From contig JAQUGU010000101.1 of the NCBI GenBank assembly GCA_028683995.1, positions 1 through 6,282 of the forward strand: DNA of 6,282 bases. The letters run 5' to 3'. The stretch comes from Syntrophomonadaceae bacterium (GTDB lineage Bacteria > Bacillota > Syntrophomonadia > Syntrophomonadales > Syntrophomonadaceae). The translations under genes and the position numbers were made by a program. The notes beneath the pieces were generated by a model. It was given only the letters and a program-made list of their open reading frames with translations, did no database searches and was not told where the DNA came from. Shown one piece after another: positions 1-6,282 of this stretch; position 1 is the first letter of the stretch, and the number at the start of each line of letters is the position of its first letter.

Positions 1-56
1 CCAGGAATAGCTGCTTAGATCAGGAAAGCAAACGCTTATTTTAGAGGGGGAAGAAT
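1..56 (+). promoter_or_regulatory. kdpF leader with ribosome binding site
   Basis: This is the 3' end of the operon leader; the promoter is probably upstream of the window, since I see no convincing -35/-10 pair here. A purine-rich run at 43-53 (AGAGGGGGAAG) sits just before the ATG at 57 and is a good ribosome binding site. A small hairpin is possible at 26-37, with AAGC pairing with GCTT around an AAAC loop, followed by a T-rich stretch; it is too weak to call a terminator. The leader is too short here to decide whether a riboswitch precedes the operon. Confidence 0.5.
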
Positions 57-143
57 ATGGTGGATTTAATCGTTGGTGGTATAACAGCTGCCGGGTTACT
101 GGTGTTTCTGTTCTATTGCTTGATGAAGGCGGAGGAGTTGTGA
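57..143 (+). CDS. kdpF: KdpF, small membrane subunit of the potassium-transporting ATPase
   Basis: This gene encodes a 28-residue peptide beginning MVDLIVGG and ending CLMKAEEL. It is one hydrophobic helix (about residues 4-23) followed by a short charged tail. KdpF of E. coli is 29 residues, also a single span, and ends in a similar A-L-I-N-A-E-A-F tail; the family peptide sits beside KdpA/KdpB in the inner membrane and stabilises the complex. Position is the strongest support: it lies directly before kdpA, has a strong purine-rich ribosome binding site, and its TGA stop shares its last base with the kdpA ATG, which suggests translational coupling. Such short genes are often missed by gene callers. 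The peptide is too short for similarity alone to prove identity, but composition, tail and place all agree. Confidence 0.9.
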   Translation: MVDLIVGGITAAGLLVFLFYCLMKAEEL

Positions 144-1840
144 TGAAGACGATTGATTTTATGCAAATGCTTATCTTCCTGCTGGTGCTAGTGGCCTTGG
201 CCATTCCCCTGGGAAGCTATATGGCCAGGGTTTTTAACGGAGAAAAAAGTCTTCTGGACCGCATTATGAATCCTCTGGAAAAGGTCATATACCGACTCGG
301 CGGGGTGGATGCAATGGAAGAAATGGGCTGGTGGCAGTACGCGAAGGCCTTACTACTATTTAATCTCTTTGGTTTGATTTTGCTTTTTCTGTTGCAGATA
401 TTGCAAGCTTGGCTTCCTTTTAATCCCCAGAAGTTTGCCGGAATGAAATGGGATGTGGCTCTTAATACCGGCATTAGCTTCATGACCAATACCAACTGGC
501 AGGCTTATGGAGGGGAAAGTACCCTGGGCTATTTAGCCCAGATGGCCGGCTTGACGGTACAAAATTTTCTGTCTGCTGCCACAGGTATAGCGGTGGTGGT
601 GGCTCTAATAAGGGGCTTAACCCGGCGCAGCGCCAAGACCATCGGCAATTTCTGGGTGGATATGACCCGCTCAACCACCCGGATATTGTTGCCTATCTGC
701 TTTATATTTGCTTTGGTCCTGGTTTCTCAGGGAGTAATTCAGAACCTTCATCCCTACCAGACCGTGCAAACTCTGGAAGGCGGAAAGCAGGTACTGGCCA
801 TGGGGCCGGTTGCTTCACAGGAAACTATTAAAATGTTGGGAACCAATGGCGGTGGATTTTTCAATGCTAATTCGGCCCATCCTTTTGAGAACCCTAATGG
901 AATAACTAACTTTTTGGAGATGCTGGCCATTTTAATTATTCCAACTGCCCTACCTTTTGCTTTTGGACACATGAGTGGTGATAAGAGACAAGGGCGAGCT
1001 ATATTTGCTGCAATGATGCTGATTTTTATTCTGGCTCTGGGGGTCTGTTACTGGAGCGAGGCATCCGGCAATCCCCAAATCACTGCTCTGGGTACGCAGG
1101 GATCATCAGCCCTGGAAGGTAAAGAACTGCGTTTCGGAGTGAGCAGTTCATCCCTCTTTGCCACGGTGACTACCGCTGTTTCCTGTGGGGCAGTGAATTC
1201 CATGCATGACAGCTTTACTCCGCTGGGCGGAATGATACCGCTTTTGCTCATAATGCTGGGTGAAATTGTTTTTGGAGGCGTGGGTGCGGGCTTATACGGA
1301 ATGCTGGTCTTTGTAATCATTACGGTATTTATTATCGGCCTGATGGTCGGGCGAACCCCGGAATACCTGGGTAAGAAGATTGAATCCCGGGAGATGAAAA
1401 TGGTTACCCTGGCAGTGCTGATTCCGGCAGCTTCTATTCTGCTGGGCAGTTCGGTAGCCGCGGCATTTCCGGCAGGAACCAGTTCAGTATTGAATCCCGG
1501 GCCGCACGGCTTGAGCGAGATACTATATGCCTTTTCTTCCTGTACGGGTAATAACGGCAGTGCCTTTGGCGGGCTTAATGCCAATACCATGTTCTATAAT
1601 TTAATGCTCAGTGCAGCCCTGCTGGCTGGCAGATTCGGAATTATGCTGCCGGTTCTGGCGGTAGCCGGCAGCATGGCGGGTAAAAAGGCAGTACCAGCCG
1701 GTCCGGGAACCTTCTCTACTACCGGCGGCCTGTTTGTTGGTCTGTTGGTAGCTACGGTTCTTATTGTAGGAGCCTTGACTTATTTTCCGGCTCTGGCTCT
1801 GGGGCCTATTGTGGAACATCTAATAATGCTGGGTGGATAA
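143..1840 (+). CDS. kdpA: KdpA, potassium-binding channel-like subunit of the K+-transporting ATPase
   Basis: KdpA binds extracellular K+ with high affinity and passes it to KdpB in the cell membrane. The product is 565 residues (E. coli 557), strongly hydrophobic with about ten membrane spans and four pore-loop repeats. All four filter loops are visible: TNTNWQ at 115-120, TNGGGFFNANS at 234-244, SCGAVNSMHD at 347-356 and TGNNGSAFGG at 468-477. Gly236, Gly349 and Gly472 line up with the E. coli filter glycines 232, 345 and 468 at a constant offset of four. I chose ATG 143 over the in-frame TTG at 116: AGGAG at 133-137 is well placed for 143, the start overlaps the kdpF stop by one base, and MKTIDFMQ begins right at the first helix. 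The TTG start would extend back through most of the end of kdpF. kdpB follows after 24 bases. No frameshift or missing motif is seen. Confidence 0.98.
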   Translation: MKTIDFMQMLIFLLVLVALAIPLGSYMARVFNGEKSLLDRIMNPLEKVIYRLGGVDAMEEMGWWQYAKALLLFNLFGLILLFLLQILQAWLPFNPQKFAGMKWDVALNTGISFMTNTNWQAYGGESTLGYLAQMAGLTVQNFLSAATGIAVVVALIRGLTRRSAKTIGNFWVDMTRSTTRILLPICFIFALVLVSQGVIQNLHPYQTVQTLEGGKQVLAMGPVASQETIKMLGTNGGGFFNANSAHPFENPNGITNFLEMLAILIIPTALPFAFGHMSGDKRQGRAIFAAMMLIFILALGVCYWSEASGNPQITALGTQGSSALEGKELRFGVSSSSLFATVTTAVSCGAVNSMHDSFTPLGGMIPLLLIMLGEIVFGGVGAGLYGMLVFVIITVFIIGLMVGRTPEYLGKKIESREMKMVTLAVLIPAASILLGSSVAAAFPAGTSSVLNPGPHGLSEILYAFSSCTGNNGSAFGGLNANTMFYNLMLSAALLAGRFGIMLPVLAVAGSMAGKKAVPAGPGTFSTTGGLFVGLLVATVLIVGALTYFPALALGPIVEHLIMLGG

Positions 1841-1864
1841 GGCATTGAAGAGGAGACGATAAAA

Positions 1865-3925
1865 ATGGCAATTATTCAGGGGACTTATCCCCAGAAACAA
1901 AAAAAACAACCCCTTTGTGCTGCAATCTTCAAGCAAGCGGTGGGGGAAGCATTTAAAAAGCTTGATCCTCGTCTGCTGTGGCGCAATCCGGTTATGTTGG
2001 TGGTTGAAATAGGGGCTCTTTTAACTACTCTCTTTGTTTTACGAGATGTATTGACGGGACAATGGGATAGTATTGGGCTTAATTTACAGATAGCAATATG
2101 GCTATGGATTACCGTGCTTTTTGCTAACTTTGCCGAAGCGGTAGCCGAAGGACGAGGCAAAGCTCAGGCAGCTGAGTTGCGCAATACCCGCACGGCAACT
2201 ATCGCCAAAAAGGTATCCGGTTCCATCCTCTTAAAAATACCGGCTACGGAATTACGCAAGGGTGACCTGGTAAAAGTAGAAGCAGGGGACATAATTCCCG
2301 GCGATGGCGAAGTGGTTGAAGGTATAGCTTCCGTGGATGAAAGTGCCATTACCGGTGAATCAGCTCCGGTAATCCGGGAATCGGGCGGGGATCGCAGTTC
2401 AGTTACTGGAGGAACCCGGGTTCTCTCTGACTGGATTATCGTTAAAATTACCGCTGATCCGGGCGAAACTTTCCTGGATCGGATGATACACCTGGTGGAG
2501 GCCGCCCAGCGTCAGAAAACTCCTAATGAAATCGCCTTAACGATTCTACTATTGGGCCTGACTATTATCTTTTTGATAGCTGTAAGCACTATGGAATCCT
2601 TTGCCATATATTCTAAAGCCAAGGTATCCGTGCCGGTGCTCATTGCTCTGCTGGTCTGTTTGATTCCTACCACCATCGGGGGACTGCTAAGTGCCATCGG
2701 CATTGCCGGTATGGATCGACTTTTCCAGCGCAATGTATTGGCTATGTCTGGTCGAGCCGTAGAGGCCGCTGGGGATGTTGATGTCCTGCTTATGGACAAA
2801 ACCGGTACTATTACGCTGGGTAACCGTATGGCCATGGAATTTATCCCCGCTCCGGGAATAAGTGTCCAAGCATTGGCGAATGCTGCTCAACTATCTTCGC
2901 TGGCGGATGAAACACCGGAGGGGAGGAGCATAGTAGTTCTGGCCAAAAACCAGTATGGTTTAAGGGAACGAGACATTTTAGAGATGGGGGCCCAGTTCAT
3001 TCCCTTTTCCGCCCATACCCGTATGAGCGGAGTAAAGGTGGAAGGCCGCGAAATCTGGAAAGGAGCCGGCGATGCTATTGAAGGCTACCTGCAATCTCAG
3101 GGTAAGGAATTGGATTCCGAAACAAGAAACATTGCTAACACTATTGCCAGAAATGGAGCCACCCCGTTGGTGGTGGTGGAAAATCTCAGGGCTTTAGGAG
3201 TTATTAATCTGAAAGATGTGGTCAAGGGCGGTATAAAGGAGCGTTTTACCCAGTTGCGGCGCATGGGTATCAAGACCATCATGATTACCGGTGATAATCC
3301 GTTAACCGCAGCTGCCATAGCCGCCGAAGCCGGAGTGGATGACTTCCTGGCTGAAGCCACCCCGGAGACCAAGCTTAAACTAATCAGAGAGCATCAGGCT
3401 ATGGGACACCTGGTAGCCATGACCGGAGATGGAAGCAATGATGCCCCGGCATTAGCCCAGGCCGATGTGGGTGTAGCTATGAACAGCGGTACTCAGGCAG
3501 CTAAAGAGGCCAGCAATATGGTGGATCTGGATAGCAACCCCACCAAATTGATTGAAATTGTTGAGACCGGCAAACAGTTGCTGATGACCCGTGGTTCGCT
3601 GACAACCTTCAGTATTGCTAATGATGTAGCCAAATATTTTGCCATAATCCCGGCTATTTTTGTCGGTGCCTACCCCCAACTGGGAGTATTGAACATCATG
3701 GGTCTGGCAACTCCCCAGAGTGCCATTCTATCAGCGGTAATATTTAATGCACTCATTATTATTGCACTGATTCCCCTGGCTTTGCGAGGAGTCAGTTACC
3801 GGCCTTTGGGAGCGGATGCCATTTTAAAGCGCAATATTCTGCTTTATGGACTGGGAGGTTTGCTGATACCTTTTATTGGCATTAAAATGATAGATATCGG
3901 CCTGGTCATATTAGGTATTGCTTAA
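1865..3925 (+). CDS. kdpB: KdpB, P-type ATPase catalytic subunit of the K+-transporting ATPase
   Basis: KdpB hydrolyses ATP through a phospho-aspartate intermediate and drives K+ import with KdpA. The product is 686 residues (E. coli 682). Spans 1-2 lie near 44-62 and 73-93, followed by the actuator domain with TGES at 163-166. Spans 3-4 lie near 221-280 and include the PTTIGG segment. The phosphorylation motif DKTGT has the acceptor Asp311. Lys399 lies in the nucleotide domain (WKGAGDAI), TGDNP is at 475-479 and GDGSNDAPAL at 521-530. Three C-terminal spans begin near 584, with Asp587 and Lys590 in NDVAKY. Each site matches E. coli (D307, K395, D473, D518, D522, D583, K586) at an offset of four, so the enzyme looks complete. 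Ser166 matches the E. coli serine whose phosphorylation inhibits the pump. AGGAG at 1851-1855 supports ATG 1865. The gap to the kdpC start is 34 bases. Confidence 0.98.
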   Translation: MAIIQGTYPQKQKKQPLCAAIFKQAVGEAFKKLDPRLLWRNPVMLVVEIGALLTTLFVLRDVLTGQWDSIGLNLQIAIWLWITVLFANFAEAVAEGRGKAQAAELRNTRTATIAKKVSGSILLKIPATELRKGDLVKVEAGDIIPGDGEVVEGIASVDESAITGESAPVIRESGGDRSSVTGGTRVLSDWIIVKITADPGETFLDRMIHLVEAAQRQKTPNEIALTILLLGLTIIFLIAVSTMESFAIYSKAKVSVPVLIALLVCLIPTTIGGLLSAIGIAGMDRLFQRNVLAMSGRAVEAAGDVDVLLMDKTGTITLGNRMAMEFIPAPGISVQALANAAQLSSLADETPEGRSIVVLAKNQYGLRERDILEMGAQFIPFSAHTRMSGVKVEGREIWKGAGDAIEGYLQSQGKELDSETRNIANTIARNGATPLVVVENLRALGVINLKDVVKGGIKERFTQLRRMGIKTIMITGDNPLTAAAIAAEAGVDDFLAEATPETKLKLIREHQAMGHLVAMTGDGSNDAPALAQADVGVAMNSGTQAAKEASNMVDLDSNPTKLIEIVETGKQLLMTRGSLTTFSIANDVAKYFAIIPAIFVGAYPQLGVLNIMGLATPQSAILSAVIFNALIIIALIPLALRGVSYRPLGADAILKRNILLYGLGGLLIPFIGIKMIDIGLVILGIA

Positions 3926-3959
3926 AGAAAATGTATTTTGGGAAAGGAAGACTGAGATT

Positions 3960-4577
3960 ATGAGCAAAACAATTAAGAACTCAGTTTTGATGATAGTGAT
4001 AATGACAGTTCTATTGGGAATTATCTATCCCTTGCTGGTAACCGGAATTGCCCAACTGATTTTTCCCTGCCAAGCCAACGGCTCAATTTTCTATCATAAG
4101 GGCAAGGCGGTGGGCTCAGAACTTATCGGGCAGTCGTTTAACAGCCCCAAGTACTTTCATGGCCGCCCCTCTGCGGCTGGGGAAGGTTATGATGCTTCAG
4201 CTTCGGCGGGTTCGAATTTGGGGTCCACTAATCCGGAGCTTTTACACAGAATTGTCGAGCAGGAAAAGAAGGTTCGTAGTGAGAATAAGCTTGCTGAAGG
4301 GCAGAAGATACCTGCGGATCTCCTGACCGCTTCGGGTAGTGGTCTGGATCCTCATATTAGCCCGGAGGCAGCTTATCTGCAATGTGAACGGGTAGCTGCA
4401 GCCAGAAAAGTACCCGTGGAAAAGATTAAGGCTCTACTGGCCAAACATGTAGAAAAAAGAGAATTCGGAGTACTGGGTGAGCTGAGGGTAAATGTATTGC
4501 AGCTCAACTTGGCTCTGGATAAAGAAAACCCCGCTTCCGCCGCAACATTAATAGCGAAGGACAGAGAGCATCAGTAG
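3960..4577 (+). CDS. kdpC: KdpC, accessory subunit of the K+-transporting ATPase
   Basis: KdpC is needed for assembly and activity of the KdpFABC complex; its exact role is still debated (it has been proposed to raise ATP affinity or act near the K+ entrance). The product is 205 residues (E. coli 190). One N-terminal membrane span covers about 8-34, and the remainder is soluble and should lie outside the membrane. Family signatures are present in order: QANGS at 38-42, GSELIGQSF at 52-60, YFHGRPSA at 65-72, GSNLGSTNP at 84-92, ASGSGLDPHISPEAA at 124-138 and VNVLQLNLAL near the C-terminus. I chose ATG 3960 because the following MSKTIKNSVLM leads straight into the membrane helix and AAAGGA lies upstream at 3943-3948. 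A TTG at 3918 in the same frame overlaps the kdpB end and would add 14 residues of no family character. The stop at 4577 is followed by the structured kdpC-kdpD spacer. Confidence 0.97.
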   Translation: MSKTIKNSVLMIVIMTVLLGIIYPLLVTGIAQLIFPCQANGSIFYHKGKAVGSELIGQSFNSPKYFHGRPSAAGEGYDASASAGSNLGSTNPELLHRIVEQEKKVRSENKLAEGQKIPADLLTASGSGLDPHISPEAAYLQCERVAAARKVPVEKIKALLAKHVEKREFGVLGELRVNVLQLNLALDKENPASAATLIAKDREHQ

Positions 4578-4578
4578 T

Positions 4579-4615
4579 ACCCGAAGGGTGAGCCTCTGGC
4601 GACAGAGGAAGTCGT
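4579..4615 (+). other. Hairpin cluster after kdpC
   Basis: Two small stem-loops follow the kdpC stop directly. The first pairs ACCC 4579-4582 with GGGT 4586-4589 around a GAA loop. The second pairs CCTCTG 4593-4598 with CAGAGG 4603-4608 around a GCGA tetraloop, a stable GNRA type. An alternative pairing of GCGAC 4599-4603 with GTCGT 4611-4615 would exclude the second hairpin. There is no T-run after any of these stems, so this is not a standard intrinsic terminator. It may slow mRNA decay or set different levels of kdpFABC and kdpD message; that role is inference. Confidence 0.45.
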
Positions 4616-4622
4616 GGTTGCA

Positions 4623-4656
4623 CTTATACTATCGCCCTTAAAAAACTAATACTATC
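4623..4656 (+). repeat. Direct repeat pair CTWATACTATC
   Basis: Two 11-base copies, CTTATACTATC at 4623-4633 and CTAATACTATC at 4646-4656, differ at one base and begin 23 bases apart, close to two turns of the helix. The downstream copy is also the left arm of the palindrome at 4649-4665. Repeated half-sites at this spacing are typical of DNA sites for dimeric or paired regulators, including response regulators, but I do not recognise the motif. Confidence 0.5.
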
Positions 4657-4665
4657 TGATAGTAT
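4649..4665. promoter_or_regulatory. Perfect 17-bp palindrome before kdpD, possible operator
   Basis: ATACTATC-T-GATAGTAT is a perfect inverted repeat with 8-base arms around one central base. It ends 29 bases before the preferred kdpD start and overlaps weak promoter-like elements (TTAAAA at 4638-4643 with TAGTAT at 4660-4665, spacing 16). As RNA it would form only a weak A/U-rich stem with a CUG loop and no following U-run, so a protein-binding site is the better reading. The motif does not match a regulator site I can name. A separate control point for kdpD is inferred, not shown. Confidence 0.45.
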
Positions 4666-4678
4666 AAAGAAATCAGGT

Positions 4679-4697
4679 AAAAGGAATGGTTTTATTG
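4679..4697 (+). promoter_or_regulatory. kdpD ribosome binding site and start choice
   Basis: AAAAGGA ending at 4685 lies 9 bases before the TTG at 4695 but runs directly into the ATG at 4686, leaving almost no spacing for that start. Only a weaker AGG at 4675-4677 could serve the ATG. Translation from TTG also gives a protein beginning (M)NDKRADPDALL, which resembles the E. coli KdpD start MNNEPLRPDPDRLL. Both points favour TTG; the ATG start would add just three residues. Confidence 0.6.
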
Positions 4698-6282
4698 AAC
4701 GACAAACGAGCCGATCCCGATGCATTACTGGCCAGCATGAAGCCCAAGGGTCGGGGCCGGTTGACTGTATTTCTGGGTGCAGCGGCCGGGGTTGGCAAGA
4801 CCTATGCCATGCTGGAAGCAGCCCGGGAGCGCATTAATGAAGGTGCTGATGTTGTAATAGGCTGGGTGGAAACTCATGGTCGCAAAGAGACCGAAGCCCT
4901 GCTCAAAGGCCTGAAGATTTTGCCCCCCCGGCCTATGGACTACCGGGATAAGCATTTTCAAGAGCTGGATCTGGATGCTCTGCTGGCCAGGAGGCCGGAT
5001 ATAGTTCTGATCGATGAATTGGCTCATACTAATATCCCTGGTTCGCGCCATATCAAGCGCTATCAGGATGTGGAAGAAGTCCTGGCTGCAGGTATTGATG
5101 TCTATACTACGGTTAATATCCAGCACCTGGAAAGCATAAACGATATTGTGGCCCGGATAACAGGCATATCCGTACACGAGACTGTACCTGATACGGCATT
5201 GAAGCAGGCAGAAATACAATTGATTGATATTCCGACTGAAGATTTGCTGCAGAGATTGCATGAAGGCAAAGTATATGTTCCCGATCAGGTAGCCGAAGCG
5301 GTAAAGAAATTCTTCAGGGCGGGCAATATAAACGCCTTGCGAGAAATGTCCCTACGCTATACTGCGCAAATAGTGGATTCACAGATGCAGACCTATATGC
5401 GGGCTCATGCCATTGAAGGGCCCTGGCCGGCCGGGGAAAGGGTAATGGTCTGTATTAGTACCAGCCCTTTTGCTACCAAGTTGATTCGCGTTGCCCACCG
5501 CATGGCAACGGGCTTGAAAGCTGAATTGTTGGTGGTTTACGTGGAAACTCCAGAAGCCGGGAGCAGCGGCACAGTTCGGGACCGTTTGTTTGCCAACCTG
5601 CGTTTGGCGGAAGAACTGGGTGGAGAAATCATCAGTACCAGTGGAACTGATATTGCTGCTGAACTGCTGCAGATTGCCAGATCTCGCAATGTAACCCAGG
5701 TGGTTATCGGTAAACCACTGCGCTCCAGGTTTCTGGAATTGTTACGGGGTTCAGTGGTGGACAAAGTCATCCGCCACAGTGAAGGCTTCAGTATCCATGT
5801 TATACCGGGTCAGGCCATTCAGGATGCTGATAGCAGCAGCTGGTTACAGGAAAAGACCAGGAAGAGCCTCAGTTTTCTACCCTACTTGAAGGTAATCTTA
5901 ATGATAGGTCTTATTACTGTGGTAATAAGACCATTTATTGAGCAATTGGGCTTGGTAAATGTAGCCATGATCTATCTATTGCCAGTATTATACAGTGCGG
6001 TCAAGTCTCAGCGCAGGGTGGCCCTTACCGCTGTGGTGGGTGCAACTCTGGCCCTGGATTTTTTCTATATTCCACCGCAACTTAGTTTGTCAGTGGCCGA
6101 CCTGAGATATTTATTAAGCTTTTTCATCTTCGGGCTGGTTGCCTGGCTTACCAGCAGCATGGCTTCCCGCTTGCGTAAGCAGATAGACCATGCCCACCAA
6201 CGTGAAGCCATGATGGGAGCACTATACAGCCTGAGCCGGGGAATCGGAGCTTCTGATGGTATGGAAGAAGTGATGAAGACAG
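4695..6282 (+). CDS. kdpD: KdpD, sensor histidine kinase of the potassium/turgor two-component system (3' end beyond window)
   Basis: KdpD is a membrane sensor kinase that, with KdpE, turns on kdp genes when K+ is scarce. This gene runs off the window end after 529 residues; full proteins are about 900. Numbering is from TTG 4695. The N-terminal KdpD domain carries a Walker A motif GAAAGVGKT at 28-36 (Lys35) and a Walker B-type LIDELAHTN around Asp107-Glu108. A universal stress protein-like domain follows at about 247-375. The four-helix DUF4118 membrane domain has spans near 395-415, 421-437, 442-459 and 471-489, close to the E. coli position (about 400-498). After span 4 come basic residues (Arg492, Arg494, Lys495) and the start of a probable GAF-like linker. 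The histidine kinase core, including the phosphorylated histidine, is not in view, so kinase function is inferred from the family. An ATG at 4686 is the alternative start. Confidence 0.96.
   Translation, partial: MNDKRADPDALLASMKPKGRGRLTVFLGAAAGVGKTYAMLEAARERINEGADVVIGWVETHGRKETEALLKGLKILPPRPMDYRDKHFQELDLDALLARRPDIVLIDELAHTNIPGSRHIKRYQDVEEVLAAGIDVYTTVNIQHLESINDIVARITGISVHETVPDTALKQAEIQLIDIPTEDLLQRLHEGKVYVPDQVAEAVKKFFRAGNINALREMSLRYTAQIVDSQMQTYMRAHAIEGPWPAGERVMVCISTSPFATKLIRVAHRMATGLKAELLVVYVETPEAGSSGTVRDRLFANLRLAEELGGEIISTSGTDIAAELLQIARSRNVTQVVIGKPLRSRFLELLRGSVVDKVIRHSEGFSIHVIPGQAIQDADSSSWLQEKTRKSLSFLPYLKVILMIGLITVVIRPFIEQLGLVNVAMIYLLPVLYSAVKSQRRVALTAVVGATLALDFFYIPPQLSLSVADLRYLLSFFIFGLVAWLTSSMASRLRKQIDHAHQREAMMGALYSLSRGIGASDGMEEVMKT

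Noticed and set aside
116..142. Nine-codon upstream extension of kdpA from a TTG
   Set aside because: It lies within the end of kdpF, and the AGGAG at 133-137 is positioned for ATG 143.
1048..1590. 180-residue open frame on the minus strand
   Set aside because: It is antisense to the kdpA pore-loop region, is proline/serine-rich with no family character, and is a shadow of kdpA codon use.
3918..3959. Upstream TTG start for kdpC overlapping the end of kdpB
   Set aside because: It adds 14 residues unlike the family start and lacks a better ribosome binding site than ATG 3960, which leads directly into the membrane helix.
4579..4608. Intrinsic terminator after kdpC
   Set aside because: The stems are not followed by a T-run, and kdpD continues on the same strand shortly after.
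4584..4621. Resemblance of the GGGTGAGCCTCTG segment to the start of an M-box magnesium riboswitch
   Set aside because: Only a few bases agree; the spacer is too short for the aptamer and lacks its later conserved blocks.
4614..4652. PreQ1-like tail (CCCTTAAAAAACTAAT) resembling a small riboswitch end
   Set aside because: The matching 5' stem and loop needed for a preQ1-I aptamer are not present and the gene context does not fit; the similarity is in the A-rich tail only.
4923..4929. C7 homopolymer in kdpD as a possible phase-variation tract
   Set aside because: The frame is intact through it, the run is short, and nothing else suggests switching.
4725..5261. 178-residue open frame on the minus strand
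   Set aside because: It lies wholly inside kdpD, whose + strand protein has clear Walker motifs; the antisense frame has no recognisable domain.

Overview
The window holds one coherent block, a bacterial high-affinity potassium uptake operon in the order kdpF-kdpA-kdpB-kdpC-kdpD, all on the + strand. It starts 56 bases upstream of kdpF and is cut inside kdpD; kdpE would be expected next but lies outside. I see no mobile element, CRISPR array, tRNA or rRNA.

The purine-rich ribosome binding sites, short spacers, a probable TTG start for kdpD, moderate base composition and the style of the proteins suggest a Gram-positive anaerobe of the Clostridia type. This is an inference from general features; the species cannot be named from the sequence alone.

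Layout: 1-56 leader with the kdpF ribosome binding site; 57-143 kdpF (28 residues); 143-1840 kdpA, its start overlapping the kdpF stop by one base; 1865-3925 kdpB; 3960-4577 kdpC; 4578-4694 a structured spacer with small hairpins, an 11-base direct repeat and a perfect 17-bp palindrome; 4695 to the window end, kdpD (first 529 residues).

KdpA is the potassium-selective channel-like subunit, KdpB the P-type ATPase that energises it, KdpC the single-span accessory subunit and KdpF a small stabilising membrane peptide. KdpD is the membrane sensor kinase that senses potassium or turgor limitation and normally phosphorylates KdpE to switch on the operon. All hallmark residues I could check in KdpA, KdpB and KdpD are intact, so the system looks functional. 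The protein part is ordinary. The less usual points are the repeat and palindrome cluster just before kdpD, the kdpD start choice, and a partly matching cyclic-di-AMP-type motif in the KdpD universal stress protein domain.
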